In this document: positions 7,695-16,937 of the stretch, piece by piece
Layout of the letters: each line of letters opens with the position of its first letter
Numbering within the stretch: the first letter of the stretch is position 1
NCBI RefSeq assembly: GCF_009937955.1
Contig: NZ_AP018439.1
Coordinates: forward strand, 62,001 to 126,000
Direction of reading: 5' to 3'
DNA from: Undibacterium sp. KW1
GTDB taxonomy: Bacteria > Pseudomonadota > Gammaproteobacteria > Burkholderiales > Burkholderiaceae_D
Length of the DNA: 64,000 nt
Position numbers and translations under genes: made by a program
The notes under the pieces: generated by a model
What the model saw: only the letters and a program-made list of their open reading frames with translations
What the model was told of the DNA's origin: nothing
The model's database searches: none

Positions 7695-9533
7695 TTATTT
7701 AACAGATTTTGCTAGACGAACTGATGCTGGATCTTCTGGAATATTTACCCTCATCATTGAAAGTGCTCGTTTGACAAATCGTTCCTGAGGTTGCTTTTCT
7801 CCAGCTGCAGGTTTGTGAGGAACGGCAAAGGTTGTACCTTGACCAGAAAATGCAAAATTTCCGAATACGCCAGATGTGTAACGGAGTTCATCAAGGAGAC
7901 GATTTACCCGTTCAAAAATGCTTTCTTGTCTTGCAAGTGTGAAAACTAGTCCTTTGAATGACTCTTCACCCGCACGTTCTTTTTCACCCTCTTTTCGAAT
8001 TGTTCGTTGTCTTCGTTGAATTTCAAAAAAGTACACATGGCCGACAGGCGTGAGAATACGAGCAACCAATATCCCTCTAACTTTCCCTTTTTTTCTGTCC
8101 AGATAAAGCCAGTTCGGGTCCTTGATGTCACGCGAATCTAGCTCCTCCTGCGTGAATAATGCAAAGCCTGGAAGAAACGTAGGCAAAGGAACTTCAGAAA
8201 AGTTGCCATTTGGCTCCAGGTACTCAACTTTCCGTATAATGTCTGGGTGGTGTTTGTTCAAAAACTTCAGCATTTTCCATACATCTATGAGAGTCCCAAA
8301 GGACTCCATTGCGGTATTTGAACTAAAAGAGCCGTAACCTACACCCTTTCCGGTACCAGATTTTTCGTCACCAGAATATTTATCTGGTTCTGGTGCATCC
8401 GTACGGTTTTTCGGACCGTTGATATTAGTTGTTGATCGATAAATATCTTTTATAAATCTTGGCGTTCCAAGTAGTTCATATTCTGGGTCTTCAATATCAA
8501 TGCTTGCGGATCCATGGTCAGGCATTTCAGAACTAGTGACGTTTACAATTTCAGCAGTCGGCATGATTTTACGAGGGTGAACCCCATCCCACGCACCACC
8601 ATTTTTCAGAGCACCTGGTAATGGGCCGGTCTTGTTGGTATTTTCACGGTCCCTGTATACCGGCACCCCATCAGGCTCGCTCCCGCCTAATACGTGGAGT
8701 CCCAAAAATTTTTTTCTCCCTTCAAGCCAGATTCCACGTACCTTTAACCTCGCAGGACCCTTAAACCATGGACCAGCTTTAGCAAACACTCGATCGCTCC
8801 CCATAGTGCCTTGCCCTACCTCCAATTCTGCCCAGATTTGCTGGGATTGTCGCCGTGCATAACGGTCGTACTCCAAGTGAGCTAGCAATACCGCGTCTCC
8901 ATTGACAGTCCGCTTTGCCATATTTATGGTCCATGTTCCTGGAATTGCTGGCTCCACTAGGGGGAGCAGTAGCTCTGGTTTAGCTTTTTCCCAAGCGTAG
9001 GTAGCAAGAACGCGCTGCACGTGTTTTGATCGGCCATAGCAGCGAGAGAAGAATTCAAGACAAGGTAAGAGAAGTCCTGCTGGGTCGTTACTGAATTTGA
9101 ATTGGAGTAACTGGGTCTTATCATGACCATAAATTCCATGCAGATCGTAAGCACCATCTGGAATTAATTTTGGACGACCCTCTGCGACGTTTTCGGCAAG
9201 GGAATTGTAGCGCCAGCCATCAACGTTAAAATCAAGTTGGAAAGTTTCGACATTAAGTCTAATTTGGTACTGACAGATTCTTTTATGCCAGATAGTGCCA
9301 ATTTTAAATTGAGCCAGTTCCGTAAGAGCTATTTTTTTATGAACAAAGTCACCAAGTTCATCATTGGGACCAAGAATACGGAAACACACTAGCACTTTAG
9401 GTTGATGGTCACCTTGCTTGCCTTTGATTAAAGCCACATACCACCAAGTTAAAAGGTGCTTTTCACTATGGTCTTTAAAGTCTACTTCAGTGATATGAGG
9501 TACCAAGGGGGTACGAACGACTTTTAATTTCAT
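7695..9533 (-). CDS. TnsE-like transposition protein (612 aa)
   Basis: The start at 9533 (M-K-L-K-V-V) is supported by AGGAGGA 8 bases upstream; a 13-residue longer frame would begin inside the element end. Two regions recall Tn7 TnsE: a central segment L-L-L-P-C-L-E-F-F-S-R-C, placed like TnsE's sliding-clamp-binding segment, and a C-terminal part with S-F-G-T-L-I-D-V-W-K-M-L-K-F-L followed by K-V-R-G-I-L-V-A-R-I and a beta-rich F-F-E-I-Q. TnsE directs Tn7 to replicating, often conjugating, DNA. Its place directly beside the putative element end fits a transposition role. The assignment rests on remembered family features, not an alignment, so other element-borne families remain possible. 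Confidence 0.5.
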   Translation of the reverse strand: MKLKVVRTPLVPHITEVDFKDHSEKHLLTWWYVALIKGKQGDHQPKVLVCFRILGPNDELGDFVHKKIALTELAQFKIGTIWHKRICQYQIRLNVETFQLDFNVDGWRYNSLAENVAEGRPKLIPDGAYDLHGIYGHDKTQLLQFKFSNDPAGLLLPCLEFFSRCYGRSKHVQRVLATYAWEKAKPELLLPLVEPAIPGTWTINMAKRTVNGDAVLLAHLEYDRYARRQSQQIWAELEVGQGTMGSDRVFAKAGPWFKGPARLKVRGIWLEGRKKFLGLHVLGGSEPDGVPVYRDRENTNKTGPLPGALKNGGAWDGVHPRKIMPTAEIVNVTSSEMPDHGSASIDIEDPEYELLGTPRFIKDIYRSTTNINGPKNRTDAPEPDKYSGDEKSGTGKGVGYGSFSSNTAMESFGTLIDVWKMLKFLNKHHPDIIRKVEYLEPNGNFSEVPLPTFLPGFALFTQEELDSRDIKDPNWLYLDRKKGKVRGILVARILTPVGHVYFFEIQRRQRTIRKEGEKERAGEESFKGLVFTLARQESIFERVNRLLDELRYTSGVFGNFAFSGQGTTFAVPHKPAAGEKQPQERFVKRALSMMRVNIPEDPASVRLAKSVK

Positions 9534-9624
9534 GCCACGATTCCTCCTGGCAATAAATATAACTTCTTGCAAGGATTTTGTCGCAGCTATTTTGCTAATG
9601 TCGCATTAATTTATGTATTTCACA
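9534..9624. repeat. putative Tn7-like element end with two TnsB-type repeats
   Basis: Read on the minus strand from the comM junction the sequence begins TGTGAAATACATAAATTAAT. On the plus strand TGTCGCA occurs at 9579-9585 and 9599-9605, exactly 20 bp apart. Repeated motifs at about 20-22 bp period near a terminal TGT...ACA are typical of ends bound by TnsB. The five bases outside the junction, ACCTC (9625-9629), are the candidate target duplication; this cannot be confirmed without the other end. Confidence 0.55.
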
Positions 9625-10494
9625 ACCTCCACCTACTAATGCAACCGCAGATGCTGTGTGATGCGGTGCCCTGTAGGGTCTCGCCTTCCATTTCTCTATG
9701 GAAAAACCGGAAGTCAGGGACTGCACTGCTGCGGATTCCAGTGCTTCCTGATCGGTCATGGTTGGCAAAATACCGGGGAAGCGGGCTGCCAGCATCGATT
9801 TGCCGGTGCCAGGCGGCCCCATCAGAAGTACCGAATGGGAGCCTGCTGCAGCTACTTCAAGTGCGCGTTTTGCCTGTAACTGGCCTTTGACTTCCGCAAA
9901 GTCAGCATATGTGGGGCGACTGGGTCTGGAGGCTGGCCGGTGACGCGCCAGTCTTTGTTCACCATCGACACCAGCGAAGTGAGCGCATACCTGTAGCAGC
10001 GAATCAGCGGGATAAATCGCAGCATCGCTGACCAGCGCCGCTTCATCGGCGTTCGCGCGTGGCAAAATAAAGGCGGGTTCCTGTGCCGAGTGCCACTGGC
10101 TTTTGCAGATCGCAAACGTCATTGCCAGTGCGCCGCGTATCGGCCGCAGTTCGCCTGACAGTGATAACTCTCCGGCAAACTCATATTGTTCCAGTGCATC
10201 TCCAGGGATTTGCCCGGATGCCGCCAGAATACCCAGCGCGATAGGCAAATCGAAGCGGCCAGATTCCTTAGGCAAATCAGCGGGCGCCAAATTCACTGTG
10301 ATGCGCTTGTTCGGGAACTCAAAGCGGGCATTTTGCAGGGCGGCCCTGACCCTGTCCTTGGATTCCTTGACTTCGGTTTCGGGCAGGCCAACGATAGTGA
10401 AGGCGGGCAGGCCATTGGCCAGATGCACTTCCACAGTCACCTGTGGCGCATCCATGCCATTCAGGGCGCGGCTTTTGAGTACGGCTAAGGACAT
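9625..10494 (-). pseudogene. comM: comM (yifB) N-terminal fragment, interrupted by the element
   Basis: The N-terminal lobe (S-L-A-V-L-K-S-R-A-L-N-G-M-D-A-P) and the AAA core (Walker A M-G-P-P-G-T-G-K-S) match the YifB/ComM Mg-chelatase-like ATPase, a helicase that promotes branch migration during natural transformation. The frame reads R-A-P-H-H-T-A-S-A-V-A-L-V-G-G-G and then, instead of the expected continuation toward the Walker B region, turns into unrelated residues and stops at 9595. Intact ComM is about 500 residues; only about 290 remain here. The cell is therefore probably impaired in chromosomal transformation. ubiK lies 26 bases upstream on the same strand. Confidence 0.88.
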
Positions 10495-10520
10495 GCGGTC
10501 TGCGGTTTAGTTGTCTTTTT

Positions 10521-10763
10521 TTAGTCGGCTTTTGGTGGTGCTTCGAGCGCGGCCACGCGTGCCTCCAGGGCTTCGAGCTTGGCGCGCGTCTTGGCCAGCA
10601 CTTGTGCCTGGATATCAAATTCTTCGCGCGTCACCAGGTCTAGCTTGGAAAAACCCTGGCTCATCATGGCCTTGACATTCTTTTCTATGTCCTTGGCTGG
10701 CGAGTTTTCGATTGCCTGGCTGATCTTGGCCTGCATGTCATTAAAGAAATTTTGCTTGTCCAT
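10521..10763 (-). CDS. ubiK: UbiK, ubiquinone biosynthesis accessory factor
   Basis: The 80-residue product has the family's layout: an N-terminal amphipathic part (N-F-F-N-D-M-Q-A-K-I-S-Q-A-I), then V-T-R-E-E-F-D-I-Q-A-Q-V-L and a C-terminal coiled coil (K-L-E-A-L-E-A-R-V-A-A-L-E). UbiK (BMFP/YqiC) associates with UbiJ in the aerobic ubiquinone assembly complex. In many proteobacteria it lies next to comM/yifB, as here. Its upstream region is shared with the divergent torF-glnK-amtB promoter. Confidence 0.85.
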   Translation of the reverse strand: MDKQNFFNDMQAKISQAIENSPAKDIEKNVKAMMSQGFSKLDLVTREEFDIQAQVLAKTRAKLEALEARVAALEAPPKAD

Positions 10764-10784
10764 TTTTATCCTCTATCTTGTAAA

Positions 10785-10801
10785 TGCACATCTTTGGTGC
10801 A
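10785..10801. promoter_or_regulatory. NtrC-type box 1
   Basis: GCAC (10786-10789), seven bases, GTGC (10797-10800), within TGCACATCTTTGGTGCA. It matches the GCAC-N7-GTGC dyad of NtrC enhancer sites and lies about 255 bases upstream of the sigma-54 promoter. Confidence 0.65.
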
Positions 10802-10838
10802 AATCATGCGTTGCCACTTTTTTGTGCGAATTTGTTCT

Positions 10839-10855
10839 TGCCCGCAATTGGTGCG
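10839..10855. promoter_or_regulatory. NtrC-type box 2 (one mismatch)
   Basis: GCCC (10840-10843), seven bases, GTGC (10851-10854): the same dyad with one mismatch, centred 54 bases from box 1. Two sites roughly five helical turns apart are consistent with cooperative NtrC binding. Confidence 0.55.
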
Positions 10856-11042
10856 TAAAGCTGTTTTTTTGCTTGCAAATTTACCTATGTGACAATGATA
10901 GCGCATCTTGCCCAAGCTGCTACTGGTATTGCAGCGCAATATAAAAATCAGGCTGGGCTCAGGGTTTATCGGGCTGTACGCATATTAATACACTCTGGGC
11001 GCCGTGCCTTGTCTCCAATTCAATGATGGGTTGATCCTGGTT

Positions 11043-11057
11043 GGCACGACTCCTGCT
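11043..11057 (+). promoter_or_regulatory. sigma-54 promoter of torF-glnK-amtB
   Basis: TTGGCACGACTCCTGCT has GG at 11043-11044 and GC at 11055-11056, exactly ten bases between them, matching the -24/-12 consensus TGGCAC-N5-TTGC with one mismatch. Transcription would start near 11068, giving a leader of about 140 bases before torF. Confidence 0.75.
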
Positions 11058-11210
11058 AACAGAGAAGGGAAATAAGAATTTAAGAGTTTGCCTGATGCAA
11101 GTAGTGGGTACGCAAATGGTCATAAGTGTCAATGCGTGCCGCTATGAGCTGAGCACAGATTCTGTCCAGGGTTCAATCTAATCAAATCTTAATCAATAGG
11201 GGGAAGCGCA

Positions 11211-12322
<1,112 letters not shown>

Positions 12323-12342
12323 TAGCTAACCAGGGAGTTCAC

Positions 12343-13926
12343 ATGAAAAAACTGTTGAAGAACATGCTGGCGGGGGCTGCTTTGCTGGTCACTGTCGGTT
12401 TCACCTCTGTCGCGTCGGCGCAGGATGCCTCGGCCAAAGCAGAACCTGCGGCAGCTTCTGCTGCCTCAGTTACTGCGTCGGCCAGCGCTTCTGCACCTGC
12501 AGCGGCTCCGGCTTCTGCTGCTGTGGTGGCGCCTGCTTCTGCCCCGGCAGCGGCGGCTGAACCTGCGGCAGCCAGTGCTGCCGCCGCACCTGCACCAACG
12601 CCAAATAAAGGCGACACTGCCTGGATGATGGTTGCCACCTTGCTGGTCATCCTGATGACCATACCTGGCCTGGCACTGTTCTATGGTGGCCTGGTCCGTT
12701 CCAAGAATATGCTGTCTATCCTGATGCAGGTCTTCATGATCTTCGCCGTGATTATTGTTCTGTGGTGCATCTATGGCTATTCGCTGGCATTTACTGAAGG
12801 TGGCAGGTTCATCGGTTCGTTTGACCGCCTGTTCCTGAAAGGTATCTGGGACCCGGCCAAGGCGGCGTTTGGTACGGCCGCGACATTCAGCAAAGGCGTA
12901 GTGATTCCTGAGTTTGCGTATGTGGCCTTCCAGGCGACCTTTGCAGCGATCACTTGCGGCCTGATCATCGGTGCTTTTGCAGAACGTGCAAAATTCACTG
13001 CTGTGTTGTTGTTCGTGGTCTTGTGGTTCACGTTCAGCTACCTGCCGATCGCTCACATGGTCTGGTTCTGGACTGGCCCTGACGCGATCAAGGATGCTGC
13101 AACCCTGGCGACAGAAACTGCCAAAGCTGGTTTCCTGTTCCAAAAAGGCGCGCTGGACTTCGCAGGTGGTACCGTCGTGCATATCAATGCTGCGGTCGCT
13201 GGTCTGGTTGGTGCTTACCTGATAGGCAAACGTGTAGGTTATGGTAAAGAATCCATGGCACCTCACTCCCTGACAATGACGATGATAGGTGCGTCGCTGT
13301 TGTGGGTGGGCTGGTTTGGTTTCAATGCCGGTTCCGCACTGGAAGCAGGCGATGTCGCAGCACTGGCTTTCATCAATACTTTGCTGGCAACGGCTGCCGC
13401 AACTGTGTCATGGGTATTTGGTGAGTGGATGTCCAAAGGCAAGCCTTCCATGCTGGGCGGCGCATCTGGTGCGGTAGCCGGTCTCGTCGCGATTACGCCA
13501 GCTTGCGGCTTCGTCGGCCCTATGGGTGCCCTGGTCATCGGCTTGCTGGCAGGTATTGTTTGCCTGTGGGGTGTCAATGGCCTCAAACGCCTGCTGGGTG
13601 CAGATGACTCCCTTGACGTCTTCGGTGTGCATGGCGTGGGCGGTATCCTGGGTGCCTTGTTGACCGGTGTGTTTGCTGCACCATCCCTCGGCGGTCAAGG
13701 TATATTCGACTATGTCACCAACAAAATGTCGGCTGATCCTTACGACATCTTCGGTCAGGTCATGACACAGGCGACTGCAGTTGGCACGACCATCATCTGG
13801 TCAGGTGTCGTGTCCTTCGTCGCTTACAAACTGGTTGATCTGGTAGTTGGCCTGCGTGTACCGGAAGATGAAGAACGTGAAGGTCTGGACATCACCAGCC
13901 ATGGTGAGTCTGCTTACCACTCTTGA
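12343..13926 (+). CDS. amtB: ammonium transporter AmtB with long Ala-rich exported N-terminus
   Basis: After a signal peptide (cut near A-S-A-Q-D) there is an Ala/Pro-rich linker of about 60 residues and then the eleven-helix Amt core. Diagnostic stretches include D-F-A-G-G-T-V-V-H-I-N (first pore His) and D-V-F-G-V-H-G-V-G-G-I-L-G (second pore His). The cytoplasmic tail ends V-P-E-D-E-E-R-E-G-L-D, a common end where GlnK docks. At 527 residues it is longer than E. coli AmtB because of the linker. AGGGAG lies upstream; a strong terminator follows. Confidence 0.93.
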   Translation: MKKLLKNMLAGAALLVTVGFTSVASAQDASAKAEPAAASAASVTASASASAPAAAPASAAVVAPASAPAAAAEPAAASAAAAPAPTPNKGDTAWMMVATLLVILMTIPGLALFYGGLVRSKNMLSILMQVFMIFAVIIVLWCIYGYSLAFTEGGRFIGSFDRLFLKGIWDPAKAAFGTAATFSKGVVIPEFAYVAFQATFAAITCGLIIGAFAERAKFTAVLLFVVLWFTFSYLPIAHMVWFWTGPDAIKDAATLATETAKAGFLFQKGALDFAGGTVVHINAAVAGLVGAYLIGKRVGYGKESMAPHSLTMTMIGASLLWVGWFGFNAGSALEAGDVAALAFINTLLATAAATVSWVFGEWMSKGKPSMLGGASGAVAGLVAITPACGFVGPMGALVIGLLAGIVCLWGVNGLKRLLGADDSLDVFGVHGVGGILGALLTGVFAAPSLGGQGIFDYVTNKMSADPYDIFGQVMTQATAVGTTIIWSGVVSFVAYKLVDLVVGLRVPEDEEREGLDITSHGESAYHS

Positions 13927-14070
13927 TTCAGTTGTTGATTTGAACAACGCGATCTGAGTAACAAGTTTTGCCCAGCCTGTATCTGATCCTTCGATCAGGC
14001 TGGGGCAGTAAAGAGTATCCAAAGGTGTACCGTCAGTACCGTAATCAGAGCTTGCTGTACTGAACTTGAC

Positions 14071-14106
14071 AGGCTGTTTTGCATAACGCAAAACAGCCTT
14101 TTTTTA
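14071..14106 (+). terminator. Rho-independent terminator of torF-glnK-amtB
   Basis: AGGCTGTTTTGC (14071-14082) pairs perfectly with GCAAAACAGCCT (14088-14099) around a five-base loop, followed by seven or more T. Confidence 0.9.
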
Positions 14107-14150
14107 TCTGGCGGTGAGCCTAGATCTGAATATCTGCACAGGCACGGGTC

Positions 14151-14182
14151 AAAAAAATACGCCACCCGCAGGTGGCGTATTT
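14151..14182 (-). terminator. Rho-independent terminator of the TPR gene
   Basis: ATACGCCACC (14157-14166) and GGTGGCGTAT (14171-14180) form a perfect stem with loop CGCA; on the minus strand it is followed by seven T. It serves the gene ending at 14221. Confidence 0.85.
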
Positions 14183-14220
14183 CTTAACACGGTTTGTCAA
14201 CTGAGGAGAGATTCACCAGC

Positions 14221-15501
14221 TTATTTTGCTTCAGGAGCAAATTTATTGGCAGGTACCAGCAGCCACAAACGTGCAAAGTCAGCAGAACCATCACGGCCTT
14301 GTACCGACTTCAGTGTTTCAACAGCCTTGTCGCGTTTGCCTGCTCTCAGGTAAGCCATGCCCAGATGCAGTTTTGCTTCATCAGGAGACTTCAAGCCACC
14401 TTTGGCGATACCCTGTTCCATCAATCCCAGGCCTTTGTCGTACTGGCCGTTAATGACGTAGTTATAACCAATATTGACCAGGCCGATACCGGTCTTGGCG
14501 TTTTTGGCAGCGGCTTCACCAGCATCGAGGCTCTTGATGTCGTCAGCGGCCTGTTTGTTGACGCGGTCGCGCAATTGTTTGTGCTTGGTCGCTTCCTTGC
14601 CGGTGCCCAGCACGTTCGCTGCATAGCCTGCTTCAATCGCGGTTTTGGCTTCGGCTGGCAAACCTGCCAGCAAGGCCAACTCTGCCATATCGACAAAATC
14701 CGTGGCATCTTCTAATTTGCCGTTCAGGAATTGCAGACGATAGTAGTCGAGCAACAAGCGGTCAGAAAAACCAGGTTTTTTCATCACGCGGTAAATCAGG
14801 TCTGTCCAGAATTCTGGTGTTGGGTACAGTGCAACCAGGCGTTCCAGCGCGACGGCATAGTTATCCCATTCCTTGAGCTGCTGATAAGCAAGAGCCAGCA
14901 ACTTGAGGTTGTCAGAACTGGTATTACGTTGTGCTTTTTCATCAAATGCTATCTGGGCATTCAAGACTTTGACGACATTGGCAAAGTCGTTTTCCAGATA
15001 GTAGGAACGGGCGATCAGATAGACCATGACTTCATTGCCAGGTGCTTTCACCAGGAAACGATTACCCCATACCCTGGAATTAGCATATTTCTTTTCACCA
15101 AACAGGGTACTTGCCATGGCTTCCATCAAACGCTGTTTTTCTGGATCTTTCAGAAAATCAGTCGAAATCATATAGTCGAAGGAGCTCGCCATCAGCGTAG
15201 AGTCATTGATACTGGATGCAACCACGGCACGCAAACGGCTGATCGTAAACAGCTCGAAAGGCGTTTTCTTTTCCAGAGAGGCATCCATGGCATTAATTTT
15301 TTCCAATGCCTGAGGATATTGCTTGGCGGTCAGCAAGTCCTGGATTTCATTAAGTGGCTTGGCCATTTCCTGGCGCACGGTCTGTTGCTTCGCAGGATCA
15401 GCCGCTTCTTGTGCCTGAACGGCATTCACAGTCACGGGAGAGAAGCCAGAACCAAGTGCTGCCAGCATCATGGCGGCGAACAGGTAAGAAGTTTTTTTCA
15501 T
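14221..15501 (-). CDS. exported TPR-repeat protein (426 aa)
   Basis: The start at 15501 (M-K-K-T-S-Y-L-F-A-A-M-M) gives a clean signal peptide; a longer frame adds 22 implausible residues. The mature protein is helical throughout with TPR-like units (for example A-K-Q-Y-P-Q-A-L-E-K-I-N-A-M and G-M-A-Y-L-R-A-G-K-R-D-K-A-V-E-T-L). It is probably periplasmic and a protein-interaction scaffold. No enzyme motif is seen, and the neighbours give no functional hint. It ends in a strong terminator. Confidence 0.75.
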   Translation of the reverse strand: MKKTSYLFAAMMLAALGSGFSPVTVNAVQAQEAADPAKQQTVRQEMAKPLNEIQDLLTAKQYPQALEKINAMDASLEKKTPFELFTISRLRAVVASSINDSTLMASSFDYMISTDFLKDPEKQRLMEAMASTLFGEKKYANSRVWGNRFLVKAPGNEVMVYLIARSYYLENDFANVVKVLNAQIAFDEKAQRNTSSDNLKLLALAYQQLKEWDNYAVALERLVALYPTPEFWTDLIYRVMKKPGFSDRLLLDYYRLQFLNGKLEDATDFVDMAELALLAGLPAEAKTAIEAGYAANVLGTGKEATKHKQLRDRVNKQAADDIKSLDAGEAAAKNAKTGIGLVNIGYNYVINGQYDKGLGLMEQGIAKGGLKSPDEAKLHLGMAYLRAGKRDKAVETLKSVQGRDGSADFARLWLLVPANKFAPEAK

Positions 15502-15694
15502 GAATGATCCAGATAAAAAATGAAAACTATTGCAATAATGTAAAAACATTGCGCAATAATCAGTCAAAACACATCAATAATACAAATGACAACAGGCGTA
15601 GTACCGGCCTTCATCCCTGCTTATGCCCTGGCCGTTCCATGCAAGCCCGTTTCACAGTACGGAATCCGGCATTATAGCCGAGCTCTTGCCAGCA

Positions 15695-16333
15695 TTACCA
15701 TTTGCAGCCTGTGTCCACAACGGCGCTCACTGCCAGCGGGATGACAGCCAGTATGCCTATGCCCGAATATGCCTTCAGGCACTCTTTCTTTTCTGCCCGT
15801 CTGGTGCCTTCACCCAGCCGCTTTTCCAGGCTGTCGCCGCGCCTGTGACTGGCCTGTATCTGTTCAATTTCTGTGGGCTTCATGGCCAGGGCCGACTTGC
15901 GCACAGACTCCAGGTTCAGACCCAGTCCCGTTGGACTATCGGGGCTGATACTCGTTTGAGGTGAGGGCTGGCTGACGGCGTCAGTTGCGATTTCTGCCGC
16001 TGGCTGCTCTGGGCGGGTCAGTGATCTGGCAGGTTTGTTCGTCGTGATGGGCCTGCTGGCCTCTTTTTTAGCGGGCTTTTCAGGTTTGGCAGACTCCTCC
16101 ACAGGCTCGCTTGCCTTCGGAGGGACAGGCTTGGGGGCTATCGTCAATAATTGCAGGTACTGCATCAAGGGATGGCGCTCACCCGCCCTCGTAGTGGCGT
16201 GTTGATGACGCAGTAATTGCCAGAAAAGCAGGTGGGCAAGAACGACCAGCAAGATGGTCATTGCCGGAAAGCCCGGTTTGCTGATCCCATGATTTGCTGG
16301 TGAATGTGTAGTTGCCAGAGAAAATTGCATCAT
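15695..16333 (-). CDS. single-pass membrane protein with Pro/Lys-rich linker (TonB-like layout)
   Basis: A hydrophobic segment (A-M-T-I-L-L-V-V-L-A-H-L-L-F-W-Q-L-L, about 24-41) is followed by a Pro/Glu/Lys-rich stretch of some 80 residues and a short C-terminal region ending in a second hydrophobic patch (G-I-G-I-L-A-V-I-P-L-A-V). The layout recalls TonB-type energy transducers or DUF-type periplasmic linkers, but the C-terminus lacks a TonB domain I can recognise. The family is unknown. It is the gene next to DUF2288, with a 91-base gap. Confidence 0.55.
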   Translation of the reverse strand: MMQFSLATTHSPANHGISKPGFPAMTILLVVLAHLLFWQLLRHQHATTRAGERHPLMQYLQLLTIAPKPVPPKASEPVEESAKPEKPAKKEASRPITTNKPARSLTRPEQPAAEIATDAVSQPSPQTSISPDSPTGLGLNLESVRKSALAMKPTEIEQIQASHRRGDSLEKRLGEGTRRAEKKECLKAYSGIGILAVIPLAVSAVVDTGCKW

Positions 16334-16424
16334 GCCTTTCCCAAACTATTCTGTTACGGTATCTCGACTCAGACAGCCCCTGCTTGTTAGAAGTTCATGT
16401 CAACACGCAATCTTACCGGCAGTG

Positions 16425-16724
16425 TCATTTTTGTCTTTCCTGCACCAGTATCCAGGGCTTGACGACCACGGTCCAGTGCTGTGCGTCCTGCTCCAGCCAT
16501 GCCTGGGCCTGCTCATCGCTGACCTTGCCTATCTGGCCATGCTCAAGCAGGGCAGAGATCACATCTGCATGGTCTTCTGCCATGTGGAAGGCAACTTCGA
16601 CCAGGTCCAGGCCGGGCTGGACCACCAGTACTGTGCCACCTGCAAAATGACGTAATAACTCACTCCAGGGGTAAGCTGCAGTTTCGAGATTGATCTTGCT
16701 ACGTAAAATATCAGTATTGGACAT
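16425..16724 (-). CDS. DUF2288 protein
   Basis: The 99-residue product matches DUF2288: L-E-T-A-A-Y-P-W-S-E-L-L-R-H-F-A-G-G near the N-terminus, then P-G-L-D-L-V-E-V-A-F-H-M-A-E-D, and a C-terminus W-T-V-V-V-K-P-W-I-L-V-Q-E. The function of this family is unknown. It is soluble and complete. It stands divergent from lapD with about 210 bases between them. Confidence 0.85.
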   Translation of the reverse strand: MSNTDILRSKINLETAAYPWSELLRHFAGGTVLVVQPGLDLVEVAFHMAEDHADVISALLEHGQIGKVSDEQAQAWLEQDAQHWTVVVKPWILVQERQK

Positions 16725-16937
16725 GAAATTTAATTAAAATATATTGAGCCGGGGTGGTAAACAATGATCAAACAATGCTCCACATCCATAATTTTATGCA
16801 AATCCTGAAATAAAGCGGAAGAAATAAGCGGGAAGGGCTATTTTCTTGTTAAAGTCGCCATAAGCATGACTTATTAATATTTAGAAAATTGCAGACAGAA
16901 ATGAGTTCCAGGGAATGAAAACACTCAAAGAGACCTT

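Larger units (their letters stand above)
1..9624. mobile_element. Tn7-like element, one end plus cargo, inserted in comM
   Basis: The comM frame is lost abruptly at about 9625. The inserted DNA reads inward (minus strand) from TGTG, contains two TGTCGCA motifs (9579-9585 and 9599-9605) spaced 20 bp apart as expected for a TnsB-type binding array, and starts with a TnsE-like gene 91 bp from the junction. comM is an established insertion site for Tn6022/AbaR-type and related heteromeric-transposase elements. The other end, the core transposase genes and the rest of comM must lie left of the window, so the element is incomplete here. Content is cargo-like: an SF2 helicase, an AAA/TOPRIM ATPase, small orphan genes and decayed remnants, with lower GC than the chromosome to the right. 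Confidence 0.65.

Noticed and set aside
12466..13266. minus-strand frame of 266 codons within amtB
   Set aside because: It is antisense to a clear AmtB and has no family pattern.
14731..15507. plus-strand frame of 258 codons
   Set aside because: Shadow of the exported TPR gene.
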